A stretch of DNA of 64,000 nt from Rhodobacter viridis (GCF_003217355.1 NZ_QJTK01000001.1:310001-374000), one strand, 5' to 3'. Shown: positions 29,006 to 40,300, counted from the stretch's first letter. A program made the numbers and translations. Notes: generated from the sequence alone by a model not told the origin.

Positions 29006-29044
29006 GCCGCCTGATACCGCCCCAAGGCGCAGCGTGCAACGGGA

Positions 29045-29395
29045 TCAGATCAGCGCAACGCGCTCGCGGCGTTCGGGATCGGGGAAAGGCCGATACAGGC
29101 CGACCGAATAGGAGGCGATCATCGCATGCATCAACTCGTAATGCCGCATCTCGCCTTCGGTGAATTGCGCGACAGAGCGGAAAGCCTTTTCCAGCGCCGC
29201 CATGTTCTCGAACTCGACCTCGAGAATGAAGCCGGTATGCGGACCGGAGGCCAAACCCATCTTGCGCCGCATCAAACGCCAGCCGCCGATCAGACCTTCC
29301 TCTTTCAGCTCATGCATCCATTGTTCAACCGAGGCGGCAAAGGCGATGGCCTTGGCGTCGCTCTTCAATTCGATCATGCAGTGGTAGAGATCCAT
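29045..29395 (-). CDS. Conserved small protein of unknown function (DUF6614-like)
   Basis: A 116-residue soluble protein, started at the Met after GAGGGAGAAAAGC rather than 33 bases upstream. It reads MDLYHCMIELKSDAKAIAFA at the N-terminus and has a beta-alpha-beta pattern of a ferredoxin-like (ABM/EthD-like) fold, with FILEVEFENMAALEKAF near residue 65. The family is common in Rhodobacterales but lacks an assigned function. The family name is from memory and tentative. Confidence 0.6.
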   Translation of the reverse strand: MDLYHCMIELKSDAKAIAFAASVEQWMHELKEEGLIGGWRLMRRKMGLASGPHTGFILEVEFENMAALEKAFRSVAQFTEGEMRHYELMHAMIASYSVGLYRPFPDPERRERVALI

Positions 29396-29454
29396 GCTTT
29401 TCTCCCTCGGGTAGAGGCAGAAAAGCATGGAAATCTTGAAATTGGCCTAACGGC

Positions 29455-30177
29455 TCAGTTGCCGATGATCGCCTGCGCAAGCCCGCGCTTGCCGAAGGTG
29501 ACGCCATTGCCGCCCATCTGCATCTTCACGCCCAGTCCGATCGTCATTTCCCGATCCGACTGGTTGCCATCGACCACACCCAGCGAGCCGTCGATCTGCA
29601 CGCCCGAGGGCATGGCATAGCCGATGGTGGCATCGAGCGCCGTCGTGTCCGCGCTGGCGCGGGAATAGGCGTTGACGTTCTGGACCCGCGCGCCGACCGA
29701 CAGCGCGTCGTTCATCGCATAGCTGCCATCAAGACCGAGGATCGTGGCATCGTCGCCGTCGTTCTTCAAAAGGCTCGCCGCGCCCTCGATCGTCACCTGA
29801 CCGAAGTCATGCGTGGCCTCGAGCCCGTAATGTTCCATGTGGTTGCCGCCGATCCATTCGTGACCGAGGAAGCCGCCCACGGCGAAGCCGTCATTCACAT
29901 GGCCGATCCCGTGCAGCGTGAAGGTGGTGCCTTCGTCGTTGCTGTTGGTGAAATGGTGCTGCGCGACGTCAAGCTGCGCCGAAAAGCCCGGAGTGAAGCC
30001 GTAGTCCACCGCGCCTTCCAGCGCGAGGTTGTTCTTGTGCTTTTGCTGGCCTTCGACCAGCCCGGACCAGGCAAACCCAAGTTCTGCGCCGCGCACCGAA
30101 CCTTCGGCCATGGCGGTGACAGGAAGCAGCGCCGCGATCAGCGCCATCGGGATAATCTTCTGCATCTTCAACCTCAT
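29455..30177 (-). CDS. Outer-membrane beta-barrel (porin-like) protein
   Basis: A 240-residue exported protein. The signal peptide is MQKIIPMALIAALLPVTAMA from the Met at 30165; a Met at 30177 is the alternative start. The mature part alternates polar and hydrophobic residues in short strands (VDYGFTPGFSAQLDVAQHHF, GFAVGGFLGHEWIG, ATIGYAMPSGVQIDGSLGVV), as in small beta-barrel porins. Glycine- and aspartate-rich turns support this. It lies directly after gyrA on the same strand but is unlikely to be functionally linked. Confidence 0.6.
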   Translation of the reverse strand: MRLKMQKIIPMALIAALLPVTAMAEGSVRGAELGFAWSGLVEGQQKHKNNLALEGAVDYGFTPGFSAQLDVAQHHFTNSNDEGTTFTLHGIGHVNDGFAVGGFLGHEWIGGNHMEHYGLEATHDFGQVTIEGAASLLKNDGDDATILGLDGSYAMNDALSVGARVQNVNAYSRASADTTALDATIGYAMPSGVQIDGSLGVVDGNQSDREMTIGLGVKMQMGGNGVTFGKRGLAQAIIGN

Positions 30178-30200
30178 GGAGTTCGTTCTTGATCTTGTTC

Positions 30201-32996
30201 TTACGCGTCCGCGCCGTCCTCGTCGCCCGGATCGGCGACACGGGCAACCGAGACAACTTCTTCGTCGGCACCGGTGTTGAACACCTTCACCCCGCCTGCC
30301 GAGCGCGAGCGGAAGGAAATTCCCGCGACCGGGCAGCGGATCGATTGGCCGGTCGAGGTCGCCAGCATCACCTGATCCGTCGGCTCGACCGGGAACGAGG
30401 CCACGAGCGCCCCGCCACGCATCGACTTTTCAAAGGCGGTGACGCCTTGGCCGCCGCGGCCGCGCACCGGGTAGCTGTGGCTCGAGGAAATCTTGCCCAG
30501 ACCCTTCGCGGTGATCGTCAGGATCAGATCCTGCGCTGCCAGCATCTCGGCATACCGCGCATCCGACAGCACGCCTTCGGCGCCTTCAGTCTCGTCTTCG
30601 GCATCGACCTCGGTTTCGACGTCGTCCTCGGTCTCGCTGCCAAGCTCGGCGCGGAAGCGCTTGACGAAGGCTTCGCGCTCCCAGGGCTCGGCCTCGAAAT
30701 GCCGGATCACCGACATCGAGACGACCTTGTCGCCCTCGGCCAGCCGCACGCCGCGCACGCCGGTGGAGGAGCGGCCCTTGAAGATCCGCACCTCGGGCAC
30801 CGGGAAGCGGATGGCGCGGCCCGAGGCCGTCACCAGCATGATGTCGTCGTCTTCGTGGCACATGCGCGTGTCGACCAGCGTCACGCCCTCGGGCAATTCC
30901 ATCGCGCGCTTGCCGTTCTTCATCACCTTGGCGAAATCCGACAGCGCGTTGCGGCGCACGTCGCCATCCGAGGTGGAGAAGAACACCTGGAAATCGTCCC
31001 AGGTTTCCTCGGGCTCGTCGACCGGCATCAGAGAGGCGATGGAGACGCCCTGCGGGATCGGCAGGATGTTGATGATCGCCTTGCCCTTCGAGGTCCGGCC
31101 CGCCAGCGGCAGGCGCCAGCATTTCAGGCTGTAGACCATGCCGTCGGTGGTGAAGAACAGAAGCTGGGTGTGGGTATTGGCGACGAAGAGCGTCGTCACC
31201 ACGTCGTCTTCCTTGGTCGCCATCGAGGCGAGCCCCTTGCCGCCGCGGCGCTGCGCGCGGAATTCGGCCAGAGGCGTGCGCTTGATGTAGCCGCCCGAGG
31301 TGATGGTCACCACCATATCCTCGCGCTCGATCAGGTCTTCGTCGTCGAGATCACCGGCCCAGTCGACAATCTCGGTGCGGCGCGGCACGGCATGGGCGGC
31401 GCGAACCTCGCGCAACTCGTTCGAGATGATCTCCATGATCCGTTCGCGGCTTGCCAGAATGGCGAGATAATCGCGGATCTTGCCCGCCAGTTCGGCGAGC
31501 TCGTCGGTGACTTCCTGCACGCCCATCGCGGTCAGGCGTTGCAGGCGCAGGTCCAGAATCGCGCGGGCCTGAAGTTCCGACAGGTTGTAGGTGCCGTCGT
31601 CGTTCACCGGATGCAGCGGATCATCGATCAGCCGCAGATATTCGACAATCTCATGCGCGGGCCAGCGCCGCTCCATCAGCCGGTCACGGGCCTCGGCCGG
31701 GTCTTTCGAGGACCGGATCGTGGCGACGACCTCATCGACGTTCGAGACGGCGACGGCCAGACCGCAAAGGATATGGCTGCGCTCGCGCGCCTTGCGCAAC
31801 TCGTAAGCCGTGCGCCGCGCCACGACTTCCTCGCGGAAGGCAATGAAATGGCTCAGGAAATCACGCAAAGTCAGCTGTTCGGGGCGGCCGCCGTTCAGGG
31901 CCAGCATGTTGCAGCCGAAAGACGTTTGCAGCGCGGTGAAGCGGTAAAGCTGGTTCAGCACCACATCGGCCGTCGCGTCGCGCTTCAGTTCGATCACCAC
32001 CCGCACGCCGACGCGGTCGGATTCGTCGGCGATCGAGGCGATGCCCTCGAGTTTCTTTTCCCGGACAAGATCGGCCATCTTCTCGATCATCGCCGCCTTG
32101 TTCACCTGATAGGGAATCTCGTCGACGATGATGGCGAAGCGATCCTTGCGGATTTCCTCGATCCGGGTTTTCGCGCGGATAATGACCGAGCCGCGGCCTT
32201 CCAGATAGGCCTTGCGAGCGCCGCCGCGGCCCATGATCTGCGCGCCGGTCGGGAAATCGGGGCCGGGCACATAGTCCATCAGCCCTTCCGAGGTCAGATC
32301 GGGGTTTTCGATCAAAGCGAGCGTCGCGTCGATCACTTCCCCAAGGTTATGTGGCGGGATGTTCGTCGCCATGCCGACGGCGATGCCGCCCGCACCATTG
32401 ACGAGCATGTTCGGGAACCGCGCCGGAAGCACCGTCGGTTCCTTGTCCTTGCCGTCGTAGTTGTCCTGAAAATCGACCGTGTCTTTCTCGATATCGGCCA
32501 GCAGGAAGGCGGCGGGCTTGTCCATCCGCACTTCGGTGTAGCGCATCGCGGCGGCGCTGTCGCCGTCCATCGAGCCGAAGTTGCCCTGCCCATCCAGAAG
32601 CGGCAGCGACATCGAGAAGTCTTGCGCCATCCGCACCAGCGCGTCATAGATCGCGGCGTCGCCATGCGGGTGATATTTCCCCATGACGTCGCCGACAGGA
32701 CGCGCCGACTTGCGATAGGCCTTGTCATGCGTGTTGCCGGTCTCGTGCATCGCGTACAGGATGCGCCGATGCACGGGCTTGAGCCCATCGCGCAGATCGG
32801 GAATGGCGCGGCTCACGATCACGCTCATCGCGTAATCGAGGTAGGCGGTCTTCATCTCCTCGGCGATGGAAACGACGGGGCCAGCATGGGCCGCACGTTT
32901 CGGGGTTTCGCCGGAGGGGTCCGAGGTGTCGATGATATCGGTCACGCGGGGCTTCTTCTGCCAGATTTTGTTGTGCCGCTTTATATCGCAACCCAT
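30201..32996 (-). CDS. gyrA: DNA gyrase subunit A
   Basis: About 914-931 residues, the breakage-reunion subunit of gyrase. The catalytic Tyr is in [11 protein letters not shown] (residue 153 from the first Met). The GyrA box QRRGGKG near 585 is intact, which separates it from ParC. C-terminal pinwheel repeats follow, interrupted by an acidic insert near residue 790-805. The quinolone region reads [15 protein letters not shown]: Ala stands where E. coli has Ser 83, while Asp 87 is kept. A GTG at 32945 (opening [13 protein letters not shown]) is a likely true start; the ATG at 32996 adds 17 residues. Confidence 0.95.
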   Translation of the reverse strand: MGCDIKRHNKIWQKKPRVTDIIDTSDPSGETPKRAAHAGPVVSIAEEMKTAYLDYAMSVIVSRAIPDLRDGLKPVHRRILYAMHETGNTHDKAYRKSARPVGDVMGKYHPHGDAAIYDALVRMAQDFSMSLPLLDGQGNFGSMDGDSAAAMRYTEVRMDKPAAFLLADIEKDTVDFQDNYDGKDKEPTVLPARFPNMLVNGAGGIAVGMATNIPPHNLGEVIDATLALIENPDLTSEGLMDYVPGPDFPTGAQIMGRGGARKAYLEGRGSVIIRAKTRIEEIRKDRFAIIVDEIPYQVNKAAMIEKMADLVREKKLEGIASIADESDRVGVRVVIELKRDATADVVLNQLYRFTALQTSFGCNMLALNGGRPEQLTLRDFLSHFIAFREEVVARRTAYELRKARERSHILCGLAVAVSNVDEVVATIRSSKDPAEARDRLMERRWPAHEIVEYLRLIDDPLHPVNDDGTYNLSELQARAILDLRLQRLTAMGVQEVTDELAELAGKIRDYLAILASRERIMEIISNELREVRAAHAVPRRTEIVDWAGDLDDEDLIEREDMVVTITSGGYIKRTPLAEFRAQRRGGKGLASMATKEDDVVTTLFVANTHTQLLFFTTDGMVYSLKCWRLPLAGRTSKGKAIINILPIPQGVSIASLMPVDEPEETWDDFQVFFSTSDGDVRRNALSDFAKVMKNGKRAMELPEGVTLVDTRMCHEDDDIMLVTASGRAIRFPVPEVRIFKGRSSTGVRGVRLAEGDKVVSMSVIRHFEAEPWEREAFVKRFRAELGSETEDDVETEVDAEDETEGAEGVLSDARYAEMLAAQDLILTITAKGLGKISSSHSYPVRGRGGQGVTAFEKSMRGGALVASFPVEPTDQVMLATSTGQSIRCPVAGISFRSRSAGGVKVFNTGADEEVVSVARVADPGDEDGADA

Positions 32997-33046
32997 GGCT
33001 TGGGTGCAACGGCGAATGGCAGCGCCAAGGGCAAAGGTCTGACTTT

Positions 33047-33096
33047 GCGTATTTGGACCAAGAAGAACCCCATGCTTCTTCTTGGCTCAAATACGC
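33047..33096. repeat. Palindromic intergenic repeat (full inverted pair)
   Basis: GCGTATTTGGACCAAGAAG and its inverted partner (ending CTTGGCTCAAATACGC) flank the 8-base loop CCCCATGC. The hairpin lies between the gyrA and dsbB genes. The same unit occurs at 26791 and 50843, so it is a dispersed REP-like element. Confidence 0.7.
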
Positions 33097-33105
33097 CCTT
33101 GATGC

Positions 33106-33591
33106 TCAGCCGCGGGTGCGGCGCGCGGTCAGGAAGGCCGCGATCCAGAGGCCCGCGAAGCAAAGCGAGAAGACCGCGTTCAGGTTCGGCATGGTCACGC
33201 CGAAGAGATCCCAGGCGATCTCGTCGCAGCGGATCAGCGGTGCCGAGGAGATCTGCGCCATCAGATCCTGCGCCGAAAGGCTGGCGATCGGGTTCGAGGT
33301 GCAGGTGTCGGGACCGGCGAAGATGTGGCGCTCGACGCCCGAATGATAGATGCCGAAAGCGCCCGTTGTCAGCGCGGCCAAGGCGCCAAAAGGGGCAAAG
33401 GCCATCGGCAGCCGGAAGAGCAGCATCAGCCCGCCCAGCACGGCGGCGACGAGATGCGGCCAGCGCTGCAGGATGCACAGCTCGCAGGGCGGGAAGCCGA
33501 GCGCCTGAAAGATCAGGGCCGCGACCAGAACCGCGGCTGATCCGGCGGCGGCAAGGGCAACCAGACGGCGGGGCGTCAGCACGGGGTCCAT
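33106..33591 (-). CDS. dsbB: Disulfide bond formation protein DsbB
   Basis: A 161-residue membrane protein with four hydrophobic helices. It reoxidises DsbA and passes electrons to quinone. The first redox pair is in FPPCELCILQRWPH near residue 36. The second pair is spaced as in DsbB, with Cys in GPDTCTSNP near 113 and LIRCDEIAWDLFG near 138. It is one base from the stop of the downstream-transcribed YqaA-type gene; the two form a short operon. Confidence 0.88.
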   Translation of the reverse strand: MDPVLTPRRLVALAAAGSAAVLVAALIFQALGFPPCELCILQRWPHLVAAVLGGLMLLFRLPMAFAPFGALAALTTGAFGIYHSGVERHIFAGPDTCTSNPIASLSAQDLMAQISSAPLIRCDEIAWDLFGVTMPNLNAVFSLCFAGLWIAAFLTARRTRG

Positions 33592-33592
33592 G

Positions 33593-34177
33593 TCAGGCTC
33601 CTTTCAGCACAAACCAGAGGGCGGCCAGCACGAGCAGAAGCCCGCCCGCAACCCAGGCCAGACGGCGCTCGACGAAGCTTGCGATCTGCGCGCCGAATCG
33701 CGACAACAGCCAGCCGAGCCCGTAGAACCGGGCCGACCGGGCGACGATCGCCGAGAGGATGAACAGCACCGGATCGAAGCTGAGCACGCCCGCAAGGATC
33801 GTGACCACCTTCATCGGCGGCATATGCGCCAGCCCCGAGGTGACCAGCATCACCAGGATCGCCCAGGTTCCCGCGCCGTCGCGCAGCGACTCGAAGGTCG
33901 CGATCTTGCCCGTCGCCTCAAGGAAGGGCCGCGCGATCAGGTCGAAGGCATAATGGCCGATGCACCAGCCGAAGATGCCCCCCAGCACCGAGGTGACCGA
34001 GGCGATCAGCGCATAGCGCCAGATCTTTTCCGGCCGCGCGAGCCCCATCGGCACGAACAGAACGTCGGCCGGGATCGGAAAGAACGAGCTTTCGACAAAG
34101 GAGATGATGCCAAGCGCCCATTCGGCGCGGGGATGTCCGGCCAAACCTTTGGTCCAGCGGTAAAGTCGATCGAACAT
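33593..34177 (-). CDS. YqaA/DedA-superfamily (VTT-domain) membrane protein
   Basis: About 194 residues, started at MFDRLYRWTKGLAG after CGGGGAGCC; an upstream ATG at 34219 lacks support. It has several membrane segments with the VTT/SNARE-associated features ESSFFPIPADVLFVPMG and AGVLSFDPVLFILSAIVAR. DedA-type proteins are linked to lipid scrambling or membrane homeostasis; YqaA-type members are little studied. It precedes dsbB with one base between. Confidence 0.8.
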   Translation of the reverse strand: MFDRLYRWTKGLAGHPRAEWALGIISFVESSFFPIPADVLFVPMGLARPEKIWRYALIASVTSVLGGIFGWCIGHYAFDLIARPFLEATGKIATFESLRDGAGTWAILVMLVTSGLAHMPPMKVVTILAGVLSFDPVLFILSAIVARSARFYGLGWLLSRFGAQIASFVERRLAWVAGGLLLVLAALWFVLKGA

Positions 34178-34315
34178 GGCTCCCCGCGGCTCGCTCCGGT
34201 CTGAGGTCGTGCATCGCAAGGCAGGGGGGCGGCGTCAAGGCGGGCCGCGACGTTTTCCCCCTGTCCGGGGCGGCTTTGCGGGGGTAATTTCGAAACCGTG
34301 ATCGGGAGGGACGCG

Positions 34316-35182
34316 ATGAGGTGGCAAGGCCGTCGCGGCAGCGACAATATCGAGGACCGCCGGGGCGAAGGCCGTCGGCGCCTGTCGCTGGGCGGGGCAG
34401 GCGGGCTTGGTCTGGTGGCCGTGGTTCTGATCGGTTGGTTTTTCGGCATCGATCTGACCCCGCTTCTGAACAGCGACGGGCTGCAGCCCGCGCGCGCGCC
34501 GCAGGTCGAGGACAGCGGCGCCTTGAGCGAGCGTGACCGGGCGATGGGCGATTTCGTCTCGGTGACGCTGGCCGATACCGAAGAGATCTGGACCGAGATC
34601 TTCCGCGAGGATCTGGGCAAGGTCTATCACCCGGCGATTCTGGTGCTGTTTTCGCAGGCCACGCCCTCGCCCTGCGGCACGGCCTCGGGGGCGACGGGGC
34701 CGTTCTATTGCCCGGTCGATGGCAAGGTCTATCTCGACACCGCGTTTTTCGAGACACTGTCGCAGGAGCTTGGCGCGGGGGGCGATTTCGCGGCGGCCTA
34801 TGTGGTCGCGCATGAGATCGGCCACCGGGTGCAGGACGAGCTTGGCCTTCTCGACAAGGTCGATGCGGCGCGGGCGAAGGCTGGTCCGGCGGTGTCGAAT
34901 GCGCTTTCGGTGCGGCTCGAGTTGCAGGCGGATTGCTTCGCCGGGGTCTGGGCGCAGCACGCGGCCGAGGATTTCGGCACGATCGAGCGGGGCGACGTGG
35001 CCGAGGCGATGACTGCCGCGGCGCAGATCGGCGATGACACGCTGGCCCGCAATGCCGGGCGCCGTCCGATGCCCGACAGCTTCACCCATGGCACCTCGGA
35101 TCAGCGCCAGTTCTGGTTCGCACAGGGCTTCGAGAGCGGCGCAATCGGGGCGTGCGATACCTTCGCGCGGAAGACGCCCTGA
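34316..35182 (+). CDS. Neutral zinc metallopeptidase, YpfJ family
   Basis: A 288-residue protein starting MRWQGRRGSDNIEDRRG, the conserved N-terminus of the family, after GGGAGGGA. One membrane anchor near residues 27-48 (GAGGLGLVAVVLIGWFFGI) puts the catalytic domain outside the cytoplasm. The zinc motif HEIGH lies in VVAHEIGHRVQDELG near 165, and a likely third ligand Glu is in LELQADCFAGVWA near 205. The substrate is unknown for the family. Confidence 0.88.
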   Translation: MRWQGRRGSDNIEDRRGEGRRRLSLGGAGGLGLVAVVLIGWFFGIDLTPLLNSDGLQPARAPQVEDSGALSERDRAMGDFVSVTLADTEEIWTEIFREDLGKVYHPAILVLFSQATPSPCGTASGATGPFYCPVDGKVYLDTAFFETLSQELGAGGDFAAAYVVAHEIGHRVQDELGLLDKVDAARAKAGPAVSNALSVRLELQADCFAGVWAQHAAEDFGTIERGDVAEAMTAAAQIGDDTLARNAGRRPMPDSFTHGTSDQRQFWFAQGFESGAIGACDTFARKTP

Positions 35183-35230
35183 CCTTTGCTCTTGTCAGAC
35201 GCGGCGCGTGGGGCTAGATGCAACGTGCTG

Positions 35231-35314
35231 GCCCGAGTGGCGGAATGGTAGACGCAGGGGATTCAAAATCCTCCGCCGCAAGGTGTGCGAGTTCGAGTCT
35301 CGCCTCGGGCACCA
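35231..35314 (+). tRNA. tRNA-Leu (CAA)
   Basis: The acceptor stem pairs GCCCGAG with CTCGGGC, followed by discriminator A and encoded CCA. The anticodon loop TTCAAAA gives anticodon CAA. The long variable arm (class II) and the T-arm GTTCGAGTC are present. Length is 84 with CCA. Confidence 0.95.
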
Positions 35315-35526
35315 GCTTGATCCCGAAAGAAAGAAACAGGGCACCCGCGAAAAGTGGGAGCGTGGTTGCGCCGGTTCCCACGGGCAGTGCCTACATCTCT
35401 TATTCTTCACGGTCGTTCTTTGCGCCCGTTTCGGCGCGCAAAAGCGGCGATTGATTCGGTTTCTCCCTGTCGGACGGGCGGCGAAAGGCCCGAGGCGAAG
35501 ACTGCGCCGGGCCAGTCTGATGGCCC

Positions 35527-37314
35527 TCAGCCGCGCGTCGCGCGCCAGGCTTTCCAGCCGCCAAATGCGGTGATCTCGGGCGCGCCTGCAACCGCATGGG
35601 CTTCGCAGAGGAAGCCGCTCACCGCCGCGCCGGTTGCCAGCACGACCTTGCCGACGCCGAGCGGCGCCGGGATGCGGGCGACGAAGGCGCCAAAGGCGGC
35701 GGGCGGCAGCGCCCAGACCTCGACCGCGATCCCCGGGCCCTCGAAACCCGGATCGCGGATCAGGCCCGGTTTCGGCGGCACGGTGCCCGGCAGGAGGTAA
35801 AGCCGGTAGTCGGGGGCGGTGCGGGTCTCCTCCAGACAGATCCCGCCGACCGAGGTCAGTTCCGGGTTGAGCGGCATGCCCGTCAGATGCGCGCCGACGA
35901 CCGCGATCGTCAGCCAGCCCTCGGGGCAGGTCACCGGCAGCGCGGCGACCATTGCGCCCCGGTCGCGTCCGTAGCCACAGCCCGCCGCCCGGTGCAGCGC
36001 CGCCGCGAAGGGCTCGAGCGCCGCATCCGAAAAGCCCGGACCGACGAGCGTCACCCCCGCAGGCAGGCCCGAGGGGCCAAACCCCGCCGGAACCGCAATC
36101 GCGGCATAGCCCATCAGGTTCGCGAAATTCGTGTAAAGCCCGAATTCTGAATTGCGCTTGATCGGCTCGGCCAGCATCTCGGCCACCGTGCAGGTGGTCG
36201 GAGCGGTGGGCAGAAGCAGCATGTCCACCGCCTCCCAGACCGGGGCGACCTGCTGGCGCAGGGCATTCAGCCGGTAAAGGCCGCGGAAGGCCTCGACCGC
36301 CGTGCGCCCCTTTGCGCCCTCGATGATCTTGCGCACCGTGGGGTCGAAATCCTCTGCGTTCGTGGTCAGGAAATCCTCCACCGCCGCCAGCCGCTCGGCC
36401 ACCCAGGGACCGTCGTAAAGCAGCGCCGCCGCCTCGCGGAAGGGGGCGTAGTCAAAGGGGACGAGCGTCGCCCCCAAAGCCTCGGCCCGGGCGCAGGCGG
36501 CATCATAAAGCGCCTCGACCTCGGCATTGCCGAAGAAATTCCGCTCTGCGCCGGTCAGGATGCCGATGCGCGGACGGACGGGCAGGGCGACGGGACCCGC
36601 CCGGCGCGAGAAGGGATCGGCGGCGTCATAGCCCTCGATCACCCGGCGCACCTCGGACGCCTCGGCCACGGTCGCGGCAAAGACCGTCACCACATCGACC
36701 GAGCGACAGGCGGGCACGACCCCGGTATTGGGCACAAGCCCCGGCGTCGGCTTCAGCCCGACAAGGTTGTTGAAGGCCGCAGGCACCCGGCCCGAGCCCG
36801 CCGTATCGGTGCCAAGCGCAAAGGCGCAAAGCCCCGAGGCCACCGCCACCGCCGAGCCCGAGGACGAGCCGCCCGAGACATGCGCCGCCGAGAAGACCGA
36901 GCGCGGGGCGCCATGCGGCGAGCGGGTGCCATTGAGCCCGGTGGCGAATTGATCAAGGTTGGTCTTGCCGATCACCAGCGCCCCCGCGGCGCGCAGCCGG
37001 GCCACCACCGTCGCATCCGCCGCGGGCGCATAGGCATAGGCCGGGCAGGCGGCAGTCGTGGGCAGGCCCGCGACATCGATATTGTCCTTGATCGCACAGG
37101 GAATGCCCCAGAGCGGCCGCCCTTCGGCGCTGCTGTCCATCAAGGCGCGGGCCTCGGCGCGCAGCACCTCGGCGGGCGTTTCGGTGATGAAAACCGCCCG
37201 GTCCGCCAGCGCGTCGCGCCGCGCGATCACCGCTTCGACCACATCAAGCGGGGTTGCGCCTCGCGCATAGGCGGCGCGGATCGCCTCCATCGTCATCATC
37301 TCGGGCAGCATCAA
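35527..37314 (-). CDS. atzF: Allophanate hydrolase
   Basis: A 595-residue amidase-signature enzyme splitting allophanate to ammonia and CO2. The amidase domain holds the catalytic Lys in CAIKDNIDVAGLP near 82 and the Ser region GGSSSGSAVAVASG near 155, with TDTAGSGRVPAAFN near 178. The C-terminal domain (about 470-595) is the extra allophanate hydrolase domain, which decarboxylates the N-carboxycarbamate product. The ATG at 37314 overlaps the stop of the carboxylase gene. It is the last step of the guanidine/urea pathway encoded upstream. Confidence 0.92.
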   Translation of the reverse strand: MMLPEMMTMEAIRAAYARGATPLDVVEAVIARRDALADRAVFITETPAEVLRAEARALMDSSAEGRPLWGIPCAIKDNIDVAGLPTTAACPAYAYAPAADATVVARLRAAGALVIGKTNLDQFATGLNGTRSPHGAPRSVFSAAHVSGGSSSGSAVAVASGLCAFALGTDTAGSGRVPAAFNNLVGLKPTPGLVPNTGVVPACRSVDVVTVFAATVAEASEVRRVIEGYDAADPFSRRAGPVALPVRPRIGILTGAERNFFGNAEVEALYDAACARAEALGATLVPFDYAPFREAAALLYDGPWVAERLAAVEDFLTTNAEDFDPTVRKIIEGAKGRTAVEAFRGLYRLNALRQQVAPVWEAVDMLLLPTAPTTCTVAEMLAEPIKRNSEFGLYTNFANLMGYAAIAVPAGFGPSGLPAGVTLVGPGFSDAALEPFAAALHRAAGCGYGRDRGAMVAALPVTCPEGWLTIAVVGAHLTGMPLNPELTSVGGICLEETRTAPDYRLYLLPGTVPPKPGLIRDPGFEGPGIAVEVWALPPAAFGAFVARIPAPLGVGKVVLATGAAVSGFLCEAHAVAGAPEITAFGGWKAWRATRG

Positions 37315-40300
37315 AGGTCCTCCAGAACGGCCAGCACATCGCCCGCCCGCACGGTCCGGCCGGGCGCGGTGCGCAGCTCGGCCAGCTTTCCGGCGGTGGG
37401 GCTGGTGACGGTGATTTCCATCTTCATCGATTCAATGATCGCCACGGCCTCGCCCGCAGCCACCCGGGCGCCGGGGGCGACCAGATATTTCCAAAGATTG
37501 CCGGGCACCGGGCTCTCGACGCCGGTGCAGCCCGCGGGCACGGCCGCCGGTTCCTCGCGCAGGCCCTCGTCGGTGATGAACTGATCCAGCCCCTCGGCCT
37601 TCCAGCGCGCCCGTTCCGCCTCGAAAGCCGATTGCTGGCGGGTCTTGAAGGCGGTCGTGGCGGCCGGGTCAAGCGCGCGCTGCTCGGCCGCCCAGTCGAA
37701 GGTCGTCTGCTCGATGCGGATGTCGTAGCGCCCATGCGGAAAGGCCTCGCGCGCCTCGGCCAGTTCCTGCGCGTCGACCGGGAAGAAGCGGATCTGGTCG
37801 AAGTGATCCAGAAGCCACGGCCGGTCGCGGAAAGCCGCCGTGCGCCGCCAGCTGTTCCAGACCTGCACCGTGCGGCCGAAAAGTTGATAGCCGCCCGGCC
37901 CCTCCATCCCGTAGATGCACATATAGGCGCCGCCGATGCCGACGGCGTTTTCGGGTGTCCAGGTCCGGGCGGGGTTGTATTTCGTCGTCACCAGCCGGTG
38001 GCGCGGATCGATGGGCGTGGCGACGGGGGCGCCCAGATAGACATCGCCCAGCCCCAGCACCAGATAGCGGGCGTCGAAGATCGTCTTCTTTACATCAGCT
38101 TCGTCTTGCAAGCCGTTGATGCGCCGAATGAACTCGATGTTCGAGGGGCACCATGGCGCGTTCGGGCGCACCAGCTCCTGATACTTGCGCATCGCCAGTT
38201 CCGCCTGCGGATCGTTCCACGAGAGCGGCAGATGCACGATGCGCGAGGGCAGCCTCAACTGGTCGGTCGGCGGCAGATCCGCCTCGATCGTCGCCAGTTC
38301 GCGGATCAGATCGGGGCGGGAGATCGCGGCCGGATCGGTATGGATCTGCAACGAGCGGATGCCGGGCGTCAGATCGATCACCGGCAGGCCCGCGGCCTTC
38401 ACCGCCTGCATCAGCGCCTGCACCCGCAGCCGCAGCCCGATGTCAAGCGTCATCGCCCCGTATTCGACCAGCAGGTTCGCATCGCCCTGCCGCCGCACGG
38501 TCACGTCGCCCGCCTCGTTCAGCGCGACGATGGGCGAGCCCATGCGCCCGATCGCCGGTCCCGCGATGGGATCGGCGGGACGCTCGGCGGCGCGGAACCG
38601 CACCCGGTCTCCGGGGCGCAGCTGGCCGAGCTTCCAGAGGTCGGCGTCGCTGACGACAGCCGGGCAGACGAAGCCGCCAAGGCTCGGCCCGTCGGGGCCA
38701 AGGATGATCGGCATGTCTCCGGTGAAGTCGAGCGCGCCGATCGCATAGGCGTTGTCGTGCAGGTTCGAGGGGTGCAGCCCGGCCTCGCCCCCGTCCGCGC
38801 GCGCCCAGGCGGGCGCCGGGCCGATCAGCCGCACGCCGGTGCGGTCGGAGTTGAAATGCACCTCGTAAGCGGTCGAAAACAGCGTCTCGATGTCGGCGGG
38901 GGTGAAGAAATCCGGGGCGCCATGCGGGCCGTAGATGACCTCGAGCTCCCAGTCATGGGTGAGCACCGCCGGTTCCTGCGCAGTCGCCGCGACGGGCGCC
39001 ACACGGCCGAGATGCAGCAGATCGCCCGTCTTCAGCGTGCCCGTCGCATGGCCGCCAAACCGGCCCAGCGCAAAGGTCGCGCGCGAGCCAAGGATTTCGG
39101 GCACCTTGAAACCACCCGCAACCGCCAGCGTCGCGCGTTGCCCCGGCCCCTCGATCTTGCCGATGGCGAGCACCGCGCCTGCGGGCACCTCGAGCACCGG
39201 ACCGCTGACCGGCACCCCGTCGAGCGTCAGCCGCATCGCCGCCCCGGCCATCGCCACCCGTGCCGCGGCGTGAAAGCGCAACGTCGGCCCCGCGACGGTC
39301 ATTTCAAGCGCGGTCGTGTCGGGCGGGTTGCCGACGAGCCGGTTCGCGTTGCGATGCGCGACCGGGTCCATCGGCCCCGAAGGCGGCACGCCGACGCCCC
39401 ACATCCCGAGCCGCCCGGGCAACTCCTGCACCGAGCTTTGCGGCCCGGGCGCGAGCACTTCGATCGCCTCGGGCGCAAAGGCAAAGGCGCCAAGCGCCGT
39501 CGTCGCGACGCGGGCCGAGGTGAACAGATCCGAGCCTGCGATGGCGCGCAGATAGTCGAGGTTGGTTTCGATGCCCGCCACATGGGTCTCGGCCAAGGCC
39601 TTGGAAAGCTTGGCGATCGCCTCGGCCCGGGTTGGACCGTGGACGATGATCTTGGCCAGCATCGGGTCGTAGAAGGGCGTCACCTCGGTGCCGGTGGCGA
39701 TCCAGCCATCGATGCGTGCAGAGGCCGGAAAGGCGACTTCGGTCAAGAGCCCGGCCGAGGGGCGAAAGCCCGCATGCGGGGCCTCGGCATAAAGCCGGGC
39801 CTCGATCGCGGCGCCTTGCGGGGCGGGCAACACCGCCGGGATCGGGTCTTCGCCCGCCGCTTGGGCAATCATCCAGGCGACCAGATCGATGCCCAGCACC
39901 GCCTCGGTCACCGGATGTTCGACCTGCAGGCGGGTGTTCACCTCAAGGAAGTGGAACTCAGCCCGCGCGGGGTCGTAGATGAATTCGACCGTGCCCGCCG
40001 AGGCATAATCGACCGAGGCGCACAGGTCCGCGGCCGCCTTGTGCAGCGCGGCGCGGGTGGCGTCGGACAGCCCCGGGGCCGGGGTTTCCTCGATCACCTT
40101 CTGATGGCGGCGCTGAAGCGAACAGTCCCGCTCGCCCAGGGCGACGACCCGGCCCGCGCCGTTGCCGAAGACCTGCACCTCGACATGGCGGGCGTCGGAC
40201 ACGAAGCGTTCCAGATAGACCCGGGCATCGCCGAAACTTGCCGCGGCGGTGCGGCCGACGGCGGCGAAGGCGGCGCGCAGGGCGGCTTCGTCGGGGCACA

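Noticed and set aside
30189-33725. A 1178-codon open frame on the plus strand
   Set aside because: It is antisense to gyrA and dsbB and has no recognisable domain.
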